From the NCBI GenBank assembly GCA_018883125.1, contig VEQR01000009.1, forward strand, positions 1 to 56,889: a stretch of DNA of 56,889 nucleotides. The letters are read 5' to 3'. The stretch comes from Candidatus Kapaibacterium sp. (GTDB lineage: Bacteria > Bacteroidota > Ignavibacteria > Kapaibacteriales > Kapaibacteriaceae). Of the stretch, positions 49,866-56,889 are shown piece after piece. The translations under genes and the position numbers were made by a program. Below the pieces are notes generated by a model. The model did no database searches, was not told the DNA's origin, and was given only the letters and a program-made list of their open reading frames with translations. How positions within the stretch are numbered: position 1 is the first letter of the stretch; each line of letters opens with the position of its first letter.

Positions 49866-51938
49866 TCATTTCTGACGGATCAGATCAACGCCGGCGCTGG
49901 TTAGGCCATCGGTTACTTCCAGACGATACCTGCCGGAGGCCAGCTCTGCCGTGCTGATGACAAGGCTGTTCAGGCCATGCTCCACAGCAGCATCGCTCCT
50001 CCAAACAACAGTGCCGCGGACGTCGCGGAGTGTTACCGTGATCCTTGATGGTTGGGCAACGACGTAGGATATCGCGTAGGCATCCCGCGCAGGGTTGGGA
50101 CCGCAGCTGAGGATCGTGATCGCGGTCGCCCGAGGCTGGACGTCATTCGGCACTGACGTAATAACAGGCGGGTCGTTCGGTGCGGGAACATCTTGCTCGC
50201 TCTTGCTCGGTGCGGATAACGATGCGCGTTGCAGCTGGTTCGTGCCCGACAGGCTTCGATAGCCTCGTTCCCAGCGTTGCGCTGTGGGACGCTCGGTGAG
50301 GCTCTTGATAAAGAACCAGTCGCTCTGCACAGAGTCGGGGAAGAACGAGACGATCATGTATCCATGGTCGGTGATGTTACTCCACTTCAGATGTCCGTTG
50401 CGTTGTGTGAGTGTTGTATCAACGGTCTTGAGCAGCTGCGGCTGAATGGCACTGAGTCCGGCAACGGAAGAGAAGTTCTCGTCGAAGTTGGACGATGTCA
50501 CGCTTGGCGTGATGAACTCCACAGCAACAGGTTTGATCTTCTCACCATTCTCCACTGGCACTTCCAAGCAGAATGTTGAATGGAAGTCGCCGGTTACCAC
50601 AACAACATTCTCAACGGACCTTGCGCGCAGCAGCGTACTTAGCTGTCTTCGCTGGGCCGGATAGTTGCTCCACACATCTCCGTAGAACGCCTGCTCAAAC
50701 ACCGTCTGCAGGGTTTGCAGCTGAGGCCGCAGGATGGCCGAGAACAGGGGGCCGATGGAGGTGAAGAGATACGCCGTATCGATCGGCGTGACGTTGATCG
50801 GCGAATAGATGACCTGATTGCCAAGAAGCTTCCAGCGCGCAGAGCTCGACGTAAGGTTCTCGGTAAGCCATGCATACTGCGTGGATGACATGATCTTGCG
50901 GTTGGCATCATTCAGGGCATCCTTCGCGGCCTGCGATGCTGATGGTCCAACTTCTTCGATCTGTTTATCCCGGCCCTCCAGACGTGTGTCGAGCATGGAA
51001 ACGTCCACAAGGTCACCGATCACAAAGCGACGATAGATTCGGCCATCGCCGGACTCGCGTGTGGGCATCCACTCGTAGCAGGCTTGGCGCGAAACGGCCT
51101 TTCGCGTATTCCAGTCACCCTCGTTATCCTGGTGGTTCTGCGCGCCGTCCGTGTAGGAATCGTTGGCGGACTCATGATCGTCCCACACATGGATCATCGG
51201 GTGCTGCTGGTGCATTCGACGCAGATCGGCGTCCAATCGATACTGGCTGTACCTCGTGCGATAGTCGCTGAGCTTGACGAGTTCTGCGTCTGGTGTATGG
51301 CGCCTGCCGAGACGTGCGCCCGTTTGCCCGCCGAAGGAGGACGTATCGGCATCATATTCGTAGATGTAATCACCGAGATGGAGTACCGCGTCAAGGTCAT
51401 TTCGATCTGCGATAAAACCGTATGAGGTGAAGTATCCGGCGGGGTAGTTCGAGCACGAGACAACGGCCAACTTTGCGTGGTCAACAGTGCCTGTGCGCAG
51501 AGTCTTCGTGCGGCCCGTCAGTGAGGCACGTCCATAGGCAACGAATCCGTAGTAGTAGACCGTACCGGAAGTCAGACCGTCCACGTCCACCTTGACCGTA
51601 TAGTCACGATCGGCGCGGGCAACACTAGCCCCCTGTCGGATGATGGTTGTGAGCGCAGTGTCTGTGGCAACGCGCCACTGAACATCAATACTCTCTTCTC
51701 CGTTTTGGGGCGTTACGCGCGTCCAAATGATCACGCGGTCGGTAAGCGGGTCACCACTGGCAACACCATGGAAGAATGGACGCAAGCGATCTTCCACCTG
51801 CGTGACCTCTGAGCGCTTGCTGACGCGCGGCTCGTGGCCTGCCCGGCGCACGCCGAACATGTCGTTGCGAAGATCCTGCGCCGGGGCCATTACACTGGTG
51901 AGCGCAGCCATGACAAACAGTGTTGCGTAAACGAGCAT
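49866..51938 (-). CDS. PhoD-like phosphatase/phosphodiesterase with T9SS sorting domain
   Basis: The ATG at 51938 has GGAGG 6 bp upstream and starts a signal peptide ([21 protein letters not shown]). The 690-residue protein has the PhoD N-domain ([23 protein letters not shown]) and the metallophosphatase core: [46 protein letters not shown], and [14 protein letters not shown]. These supply the metal-binding Asp, His and Asn residues of Ca/Fe-dependent alkaline phosphatase D. The end ([19 protein letters not shown], then [19 protein letters not shown]) is a T9SS sorting domain. The role is phosphate scavenging from extracellular phosphodiesters or monoesters. Confidence 0.93.
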   Translation of the reverse strand: MLVYATLFVMAALTSVMAPAQDLRNDMFGVRRAGHEPRVSKRSEVTQVEDRLRPFFHGVASGDPLTDRVIIWTRVTPQNGEESIDVQWRVATDTALTTIIRQGASVARADRDYTVKVDVDGLTSGTVYYYGFVAYGRASLTGRTKTLRTGTVDHAKLAVVSCSNYPAGYFTSYGFIADRNDLDAVLHLGDYIYEYDADTSSFGGQTGARLGRRHTPDAELVKLSDYRTRYSQYRLDADLRRMHQQHPMIHVWDDHESANDSYTDGAQNHQDNEGDWNTRKAVSRQACYEWMPTRESGDGRIYRRFVIGDLVDVSMLDTRLEGRDKQIEEVGPSASQAAKDALNDANRKIMSSTQYAWLTENLTSSSARWKLLGNQVIYSPINVTPIDTAYLFTSIGPLFSAILRPQLQTLQTVFEQAFYGDVWSNYPAQRRQLSTLLRARSVENVVVVTGDFHSTFCLEVPVENGEKIKPVAVEFITPSVTSSNFDENFSSVAGLSAIQPQLLKTVDTTLTQRNGHLKWSNITDHGYMIVSFFPDSVQSDWFFIKSLTERPTAQRWERGYRSLSGTNQLQRASLSAPSKSEQDVPAPNDPPVITSVPNDVQPRATAITILSCGPNPARDAYAISYVVAQPSRITVTLRDVRGTVVWRSDAAVEHGLNSLVISTAELASGRYRLEVTDGLTSAGVDLIRQK

Positions 51939-52005
51939 CCCATACCTCCGTATCGTGTTCAGCGGAACGCAATCTAGGGTGCGAATGTTTCCGCAATTCA
52001 TGACA

Positions 52006-52158
52006 ATGATCAAGAAACATCAGCTGGACACCAAGATCTGCGCCCATTGTCAGCGTCCGTTCACCTGGCGCAAGAAGTGGGAGCGCGTATGGAACGAGGT
52101 CAAGTACTGTTCCGACGCATGCCGACGTAATCGAAAGGGTCCGGGCAATGCTCAATGA
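52006..52158 (+). CDS. DUF2256 small zinc-binding protein
   Basis: The 50-residue protein [41 protein letters not shown] matches DUF2256, with two CxxC/CxxxC zinc ligands around [14 protein letters not shown] 52000 is an alternative start. DUF2256 genes frequently neighbour cryptochrome/photolyase genes, as here. It overlaps the following cryptochrome gene by 11 bp and is divergent from the PhoD-like gene with a 67-bp spacer. Function unknown. Confidence 0.88.
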   Translation: MIKKHQLDTKICAHCQRPFTWRKKWERVWNEVKYCSDACRRNRKGPGNAQ

Positions 52159-53296
52159 GTTCCACGTCGGACGCACCCAGCGTCTTTCCGACAATCCGCG
52201 TCTTGTGCAGGCATGTAAAGGGGCTGAGCATCTTGTGCCGGTATACGACTGGGATCCATCTGCTCACATAGGACCCCACAGAGCATCATTTCTGCTGGGT
52301 TCTCTTGCTTCGCTGCAGCGATCGCTTCGCGAGCGCGGGTCTGATCTGTTGTTTCGTGTGCAGCCCCCTTCACCCGAGGTGCAGCACCTTTATCGTCAAT
52401 CGGAAACGCTCTACCATGTCGATGATCTTCCGACGTCGCTCGATCGACTGCCCGGTGTATTCACCTCGTTCCGGAGAGATCTCGAGCGGCATGCTACGAA
52501 ATGGTGTGTGCCTATTTCCGCGCCCGAGAGCGTGCCGCCTCTACCGGAGGGAATGGTGTGCGCTGATGTGCCGACGCCTGCCGAGTTAGGAATAGCGTTG
52601 CCCGAGGCTGATGAGCGAAGTGCCTTCCCGTTCCATGATGTGGCGTTTGCGCCGAGCGAGCATGCTGCTCTTGCGCATCTGACGCAGTATCTAAAGTCGC
52701 AGCGCATTGATTCCTACAAGGCCACACGCAACGGAGTCATTGGCACGGAGTTCTCGAGTAAGTTCTCTCCGTGGTTGGCGCTCGGCATCATCTCTGCGCG
52801 GACCATCGCCGAGAGTGTGCGACAATACGAGCGCGAGCATGGAGCGAATGACGGAACCTACTGGCTCTGGTTTGAGCTCGTCTGGCGCGACTTCTTTGCC
52901 TTCCGCGCAATGACGGAGAAATCTGTTTCGCTGGATGCCGAGCCCCGTACCACCAACGCACCCTTCCACGTTTGGTGTCAGGGGGCTACGGGCTGCCGCT
53001 TTGTTGACGCGGCAATGATCGAACTGGCACGCACCGGCTGGATGAGCAACCGGATGCGGCAGATCGCAGCGAGCTATCTCATCCACGAACTGCAGTGTCC
53101 GTGGCAATGGGGCGAGTGGTGGTTTGCGAAACATCTCATTGATTACGATCCGGCATCCAACGAGGGTAACTGGCGCTACATTGCCGGACAGGGGGCTGAC
53201 CCACGCGGTGGACGTCGATTCAGCATCGAACATCAGCAGCAGACCTACGACCCGCATGGGCGCTACGCTTCCTATTGGCTTGGTGAGAAGCGATGA
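52148..53296 (+). CDS. Cryptochrome-DASH / photolyase family protein
   Basis: The 382-residue FAD-binding protein shows the photolyase C-terminal half clearly: [111 protein letters not shown]. These match the DASH subfamily. The N-terminus is odd: the usual WFRxDLRLxDN motif reads [11 protein letters not shown], so the antenna-domain edge is divergent; no better upstream start exists. It probably repairs UV-induced cyclobutane dimers or acts as a blue-light sensor. ATGA overlap with the next photolyase. Confidence 0.9.
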   Translation: MLNEFHVGRTQRLSDNPRLVQACKGAEHLVPVYDWDPSAHIGPHRASFLLGSLASLQRSLRERGSDLLFRVQPPSPEVQHLYRQSETLYHVDDLPTSLDRLPGVFTSFRRDLERHATKWCVPISAPESVPPLPEGMVCADVPTPAELGIALPEADERSAFPFHDVAFAPSEHAALAHLTQYLKSQRIDSYKATRNGVIGTEFSSKFSPWLALGIISARTIAESVRQYEREHGANDGTYWLWFELVWRDFFAFRAMTEKSVSLDAEPRTTNAPFHVWCQGATGCRFVDAAMIELARTGWMSNRMRQIAASYLIHELQCPWQWGEWWFAKHLIDYDPASNEGNWRYIAGQGADPRGGRRFSIEHQQQTYDPHGRYASYWLGEKR

Positions 53297-54759
53297 CCGA
53301 AGTCCGCCTGATCCTCGGCGACCAGCTCAATGAAAACCACTCATGGTTTTCATCGGTCGATGCGTCAGTAGTGTATGTGATGATGGAGGTTCGGTCCGAA
53401 ACCGATTACGTCCGCCACCACGCCCAGAAGGTCATCGCCATCTTTGCTGCCATGCGGCGCTTTGCTGATGTGCTGCGAAGCACGGGCCATACTGTATCAT
53501 ACGTTACGATCATCGACCCTGAGAACCAACAGGACCTTCTCGGCAATATCAAGCGCGTGGTCGAGCAGGTGGGTGCGGCATCGTTCGCGTATCAAGAGCC
53601 CGACGAGTATCGTGTTGACGAGGTTCTACGCACCGCCGCAGAGTACCTTCACCTCCCGGTCCGGTGTGTCTCCAGCGAGCACTTCCTTACCGAGCGTAGT
53701 GATGTTGCAGAGTTCTTTGCCGACAGCAAGCGTTGGCTGATGGAGCGCTTCTACCGCATGATGCGCCGAAAGCACAACGTCCTTCTCACATCGGACGGAG
53801 AGCCCCTTGGCGGAGAGTGGAACTACGACGATGAAAACCGCGGTGCCTGGAAGGGGGCTCCTGCCGAACCCGCAGATATGCGTCCGCATCATGATCACGC
53901 CGAGATTTGGCAGCAGATCCAACAGGCTAGTGTTGCGACCATGGGAAACGCCCACGCGGAGGATTTCCGCTGGCCGATCGATCGGCGAGAGGCGTTGCAA
54001 CAGCTCGATGACTTTCTTGCAACAGGACTTCGTTACTTCGGAACGTATCAGGATGCCATGCATCATGATTCACGCCGGTTGTTCCATTCGCTGCTGTCCT
54101 TTGCCCTGAACGTCAAGATGATCTCGCCGCTGGAAGTCATCCGCCGTGTGGAGCAGGTCTATCACCAAGGTGGTATCGACATCAACCACGTCGAGGGCTT
54201 CATCCGTCAGATCCTCGGTTGGCGCGAGTATGTCCGTGGGGTGTACTGGGCACGCATGCCCGACTATGTGGATCAGAACTTCTTTGGTCATACCAAGCCC
54301 CTTCCCGAATGGTTCTGGACCGGCGACACCGATATGCGATGTCTTTCTCTTGCCATTGGTCAGTCGCTGGACATGGCCTATGCGCATCATATTCAGCGGC
54401 TCATGATCATCGGTAACTATGCGCTGCTTGCCGGACTCGACCCGAAGGCAGTGCATGAATGGTATCTCGGCATTTATATCGACGCCTTTGAATGGGTGGA
54501 GTTACCCAATACTCTTGGCATGAGTCAGTATGCCGATGGGGGCTTCCTGGCAACCAAGCCCTACGTCTCCAGCGCTGCATACATCAACCGTATGAGCGAT
54601 TCGTGTAAGGGCTGCGCCTTTGATGCCAAAAAGAAGACCGGTCAGGGGGCATGCCCCTTCAATGCCATGTACTGGGACTTCTTCCGCCGGAACGAGCCCC
54701 TTCTGAGATCGAATCATCGTTTATCGATGGTGTATCGACAGCTCGACCGCACCTCGTAA
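53293..54759 (+). CDS. Iron-sulfur (6-4) photolyase, FeS-BCP/PhrB-like
   Basis: The 488-residue protein starts VRLILGDQLNENHSWF, as FeS-BCP proteins do. The four 4Fe-4S ligands fall at Cys350, Cys438, Cys441 and Cys454 (MRCLSL, DSCKGC, GACPFN), the same numbers I recall for Agrobacterium PhrB. EGFIRQILGWREYVRGVYWARMPDYVDQN and IGNYALLAGLDPKAVHEWYLGIYIDAFEWVELPNTLGMSQYADGG form the FAD-binding core. Such enzymes repair (6-4) photoproducts with light and carry a lumazine-type antenna. It is translationally coupled to the DASH gene. Confidence 0.95.
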   Translation: MTEVRLILGDQLNENHSWFSSVDASVVYVMMEVRSETDYVRHHAQKVIAIFAAMRRFADVLRSTGHTVSYVTIIDPENQQDLLGNIKRVVEQVGAASFAYQEPDEYRVDEVLRTAAEYLHLPVRCVSSEHFLTERSDVAEFFADSKRWLMERFYRMMRRKHNVLLTSDGEPLGGEWNYDDENRGAWKGAPAEPADMRPHHDHAEIWQQIQQASVATMGNAHAEDFRWPIDRREALQQLDDFLATGLRYFGTYQDAMHHDSRRLFHSLLSFALNVKMISPLEVIRRVEQVYHQGGIDINHVEGFIRQILGWREYVRGVYWARMPDYVDQNFFGHTKPLPEWFWTGDTDMRCLSLAIGQSLDMAYAHHIQRLMIIGNYALLAGLDPKAVHEWYLGIYIDAFEWVELPNTLGMSQYADGGFLATKPYVSSAAYINRMSDSCKGCAFDAKKKTGQGACPFNAMYWDFFRRNEPLLRSNHRLSMVYRQLDRTS

Positions 54760-54767
54760 CTTCGTCG

Positions 54768-55913
54768 ATGCAGAAAGCGCACATCCCGGCACTCACCGGC
54801 GTGAGAGCCGTTGCCGCCGGCATCGTCTTTATCGGACACATGATCGGTCCGCATCACGACGTTGTGCCGGCGCCGCTGCGCTATGGGTGGACGGGCGTGA
54901 ACATTTTCTTTGCGCTCTCCGGATATCTCTTTCAACATCTGTATGCCGAATCACTTGTTGCCGGGATGTTCTCCTGGTGGGCCTACATCAAGCGTCGACT
55001 TGTCCGCATCTATCCTGTAACGATGCTCGTTGTGGTCCTCTCAACGCTCTCACTTCTCGGCAGTGTTTCGCCCCTTGACGTTGGACTGCACCTGACGCTG
55101 CTGCATGGGTGGCATCCGTATTACCGCATGACGTTGAACGCGCCGATGTGGACGCTCACTTTGGAGGAGAGCTTTTACATCGTTGCACCCGTGCTGATCT
55201 ACTACCTGAGCAAGTTTCAAACCGATCTTGTGCGGCGTCTTGCTCACCGCACCGCGGTGCGAGCGGCGGCAACAACCATTATCATCGGCGTTGTCCTCTG
55301 GGCACTAGCGGTGGCCTCTGGTCGAGGCATTGCCGAGTATTACCGCGAGATCGCCTACTTCGTCACCGGAAACTGGGACCCGAACGTCCTCACCTACACC
55401 GTGTTTGGTCGACTCGGAGATTTCGTCTCAGGCATGCTGGCTGCCAGCATTATGGCCCATTACCGTGATCGCATCACCGGCAAGGGCGATCTCCTGGTCG
55501 GCATCGGTACGGTTCTCTACATCGTATGCATCAACGCCATTGTGGCACTTGGTGGTCCAACCATGGCGGGCAACCACAAGCTTGGCACCATTGCTCTGAA
55601 CGGACTCGCGCTCTGCGCCGCCGTTGTTATTGCCGGACTCCATGCAGGGGGCTATGCATCGCGCCTGCTGTCAACGCGCCCAGCAGTTCTCCTCGGCGAA
55701 TGTTCCTTCGCCCTCTACCTCATCCAGTTCATGCCCCTTGGCCCAAGCCGCAACATCGGAATGGACCTGCAGTGGAACCTCGAGCAATGGGGCCTGCACT
55801 TCGTTGCCGCTGCCTGTGTGGCCTACGTCATCATGAACGTGGCAGCCCTTGTTCTGCACTTTGCGTATGAACGCCCGGTGGGGAAGTGGCTGAGGGGGAA
55901 GGTGTTGAGGTAG
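54768..55913 (+). CDS. Acyltransferase-3 family membrane protein
   Basis: The ATG at 54768 follows the photolyase stop by 8 bp; the track start lies inside the photolyase gene. The 381-residue protein has about ten membrane helices. IPALTGVRAVAAGIVFIGHMIG contains the conserved His of the family; WTGVNIFFALSGYLF, RRLVRIYPV and NAPMWTLTLEESFYIVAPVLIYYL follow the usual order. These enzymes O-acetylate or acylate sugars, peptidoglycan or polysaccharides at the membrane. The target is unknown. Confidence 0.9.
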   Translation: MQKAHIPALTGVRAVAAGIVFIGHMIGPHHDVVPAPLRYGWTGVNIFFALSGYLFQHLYAESLVAGMFSWWAYIKRRLVRIYPVTMLVVVLSTLSLLGSVSPLDVGLHLTLLHGWHPYYRMTLNAPMWTLTLEESFYIVAPVLIYYLSKFQTDLVRRLAHRTAVRAAATTIIIGVVLWALAVASGRGIAEYYREIAYFVTGNWDPNVLTYTVFGRLGDFVSGMLAASIMAHYRDRITGKGDLLVGIGTVLYIVCINAIVALGGPTMAGNHKLGTIALNGLALCAAVVIAGLHAGGYASRLLSTRPAVLLGECSFALYLIQFMPLGPSRNIGMDLQWNLEQWGLHFVAAACVAYVIMNVAALVLHFAYERPVGKWLRGKVLR

Positions 55914-55967
55914 GGAGGTACGGAGGGACGGAGTGACGGAGGTACGGAGTGACGGATGAACGTGTAG

Positions 55968-55988
55968 GGGCGAGACGCAGTCTCGCCC
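55968..55988 (+). terminator. Hairpin after the acyltransferase gene
   Basis: GGGCGAGAC and GTCTCGCCC form a perfect 9-bp stem with a 3-nt loop 54 bp after the stop codon. Before it, 55914-55956 is a degenerate short repeat of ACGGAG/TGACGG type. Confidence 0.5.
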
Positions 55989-55997
55989 GAAGGTATT

Positions 55998-56220
55998 GTC
56001 ATTCCCGCGAACGCGGGAATCCATGCGCAACCCCGTCATTCCCGTGAACGCGGGAATCCATGCGCAACCCCGTCATTCCCGTGAACGCGGGAATCCATGC
56101 GCAACCCCGTCATTCCCGCGAATGCGGGAATCCATCGATCCGTATCGTCATGACCCATGGACCCCGGCTTTCGCCGGGGTGACGCCCGTACCCCGTCATT
56201 CCCGCGAATGCGGGAATCCA
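55998..56220. repeat. REP-like palindromic repeat array
   Basis: Five units of the form GTCATTCCCGCGAAYGCGGGAATCCA are present. Units 1-3 are perfect 37-bp tandem repeats in spacing (55998, 56035, 56072), each with the spacer TGCGCAACCCC. Unit 4 starts at 56109 and unit 5 at 56195. Each forms a short hairpin (CCCGC/GCGGG with a 4-nt loop; a G-T wobble in units 2 and 3). Between units 4 and 5 a different hairpin, ACCCCGGC/GCCGGGGT, stands at 56161-56180. The gene-free stretch 55914-56337 consists of this array, the preceding hairpin and about 115 bp without recognisable features before mazE. Confidence 0.9.
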
Positions 56221-56337
56221 CCGACCCATGTCGTGAGGCCCGTCGTCGTAGCCAATCATACAATGCCAGTTAGGATAACGTTGGAACATTGTTACTACTT
56301 TTGAAAATCTCACTAGTTCGAAGTCACGGAACAGCTC

Positions 56338-56571
56338 ATGAAATGCTCATTACGGAAGATCGGCAACAGCCGAGGCATCATCATACCAGCATCATTTTTG
56401 AAGGAGTGTTCCATGAAAGACATCGTGAACATCGAAGTCGTTGATCAGTCGATTGTCATCACCGCCCAACGGTCGCCTCGTCAGGGATGGTTTGAGTCAC
56501 CAGTTGCCGACGAATCCGTGCTGAACTCCATCCCGCCAGACGAGGATACAACGGAGTGGGTATGGGAGTGA
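56338..56571 (+). CDS. mazE: MazE-like AbrB-fold antitoxin
   Basis: The 77-residue protein begins MKCSLRKIGNSRGIIIPASFLKECSMKDIVNIEVVDQSIVIT, a SpoVT/AbrB DNA-binding domain with the KIGNSRGI motif typical of MazE antitoxins. The acidic C-terminus (DESVLNSIPPDEDTTEWVWE) should wrap the toxin. It overlaps the mazF start by 10 bp. By analogy the complex represses its own promoter. It stands directly after the REP-like array. Confidence 0.93.
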   Translation: MKCSLRKIGNSRGIIIPASFLKECSMKDIVNIEVVDQSIVITAQRSPRQGWFESPVADESVLNSIPPDEDTTEWVWE

Positions 56572-56888
56572 GGCAACCCTATTCCAGGGGCGACGTGTAC
56601 TGGGTAAATCTTGATCCGACCATTGGCAGCGAGATCAGGAAGACGTGGCCAGCCGTTATCATCTCTCCGACGGACATGAATTCGGCACTTCCGCGAGTCA
56701 TCATTGCTCCGGTAACAACCAAGGGTCAGCCCCTTGCTTGTCGACCAGAGGTGACCTTGCAGCGAAAGCGTGGTCGAATCCTGCTTGATCAGCTACGGTC
56801 AGTTGATAAGGTCCGGCTGACCAAGCGTATTGGGTCGATCAACGAGGGTCTTTGGCTACCAATACTTTTGGAAATGCTTGCCGAGTAA
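56562..56888 (+). CDS. mazF: MazF-family endoribonuclease toxin
   Basis: The ATG at 56562 gives 108 residues; GTG 56556 and 56568 are alternatives. The PemK/MazF pattern is clear: YSRGDVYWVNLDPTIGSEIRKTWPAVIISP, VIIAPVTTKG, and GRILLDQLRSVDKVRLTKRIGSI. The Arg and Thr residues used for mRNA cleavage are in the expected places. The gene is complete, ending one base before the window end. Confidence 0.95.
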   Translation: MGVRQPYSRGDVYWVNLDPTIGSEIRKTWPAVIISPTDMNSALPRVIIAPVTTKGQPLACRPEVTLQRKRGRILLDQLRSVDKVRLTKRIGSINEGLWLPILLEMLAE

Positions 56889-56889
56889 C

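Noticed and set aside
52148-52190. Frameshift at the start of the DASH gene
   Set aside because: The neighbouring frames do not restore the WFRxDLR motif, and RLSDN is in frame, so divergence is the simpler reading.
55998-56220. Possible CRISPR array
   Set aside because: The repeats are adjacent palindromic units with identical 11-bp spacers, not unique spacers of 30 bp or so, and no cas genes are near.

Overview
The window is 56.9 kb of moderately GC-rich bacterial chromosome, GC in the mid to upper fifties per cent by eye. It looks like a member of the Bacteroidota/Chlorobiota side of the FCB group, most likely an Ignavibacteria- or Kapabacteria-like lineage. Three things point there. Several secreted proteins end in type IX secretion (T9SS) sorting domains with the PNPA signature. 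One promoter candidate matches the Bacteroidota pattern TTTG-N20-TAnnTTTG. The order tRNA-Tyr/Gly/Thr, tRNA-Trp, secE, nusG, rplKAJL, rpoBC is typical of these phyla. Many genes have good Shine-Dalgarno sequences, which fits Chlorobi-like lineages better than Bacteroidia. The taxonomic call is inference.

Layout. 1-5.2 kb: the end of an unknown gene, a Gly/Arg/Ser-rich membrane protein, a large T9SS-exported subtilase (minus strand) and a Spy-like lipoprotein. 5.2-8.3 kb: an MlaE-type permease without its partners, then groES-groEL under a CIRCE operator. 8.3-10.0 kb: a lone secreted protein of unknown function, bracketed by two identical 39-bp terminator hairpins. 10.0-16.6 kb: small membrane proteins, then a tightly overlapping plus-strand operon: tatD-like hydrolase, tcdA, an FAD oxidoreductase, an MnmM/YtqB-like methyltransferase, glutathione peroxidase, maf, a sugar-type ABC permease and plsY. 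16.6-21.1 kb (minus): aspartokinase, a hypothetical protein and a YfhO-family membrane protein. 21.2-27.9 kb: DUF1800, DUF1501, a glycosidase-like secreted protein and a lipoprotein. 27.9-29.6 kb: an HNH nuclease divergent from carA. 29.6-32.3 kb: a secreted beta-propeller-like gene split by an in-frame TAG and bracketed by 34-bp direct repeats copied from the 3' end of carA. 32.4-44.4 kb: four tRNAs, secE-nusG, rplK-rplA-rplJ-rplL and rpoB-rpoC. 44.4-48.5 kb: two secreted proteins, one a beta-helix/histidine-phosphatase/T9SS fusion. 48.5-51.9 kb (minus): a dicarboxylate/glutamate symporter and a PhoD-like phosphatase. 52.0-55.9 kb: DUF2256, a cryptochrome-DASH-like protein, an iron-sulfur (6-4) photolyase and an acyltransferase. 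55.9-56.9 kb: a REP-like palindromic repeat array and a mazEF module.

How the parts work together. The core is information processing and protein quality control (rpoBC, ribosomal stalk proteins, GroESL) with visible regulation: a CIRCE site, and two separate L1-binding rRNA mimics in front of rplK and rplA. The 11-14 kb operon groups tRNA-modification genes; the FAD oxidoreductase and the MnmM-like methylase together could replace bifunctional MnmC. The accessory layer is mainly T9SS cargo. Two such genes sit between perfect direct repeats derived from the 3' border of a neighbouring housekeeping gene. This may be a way single secreted-protein genes are inserted, and I consider it the most unusual feature of the window.
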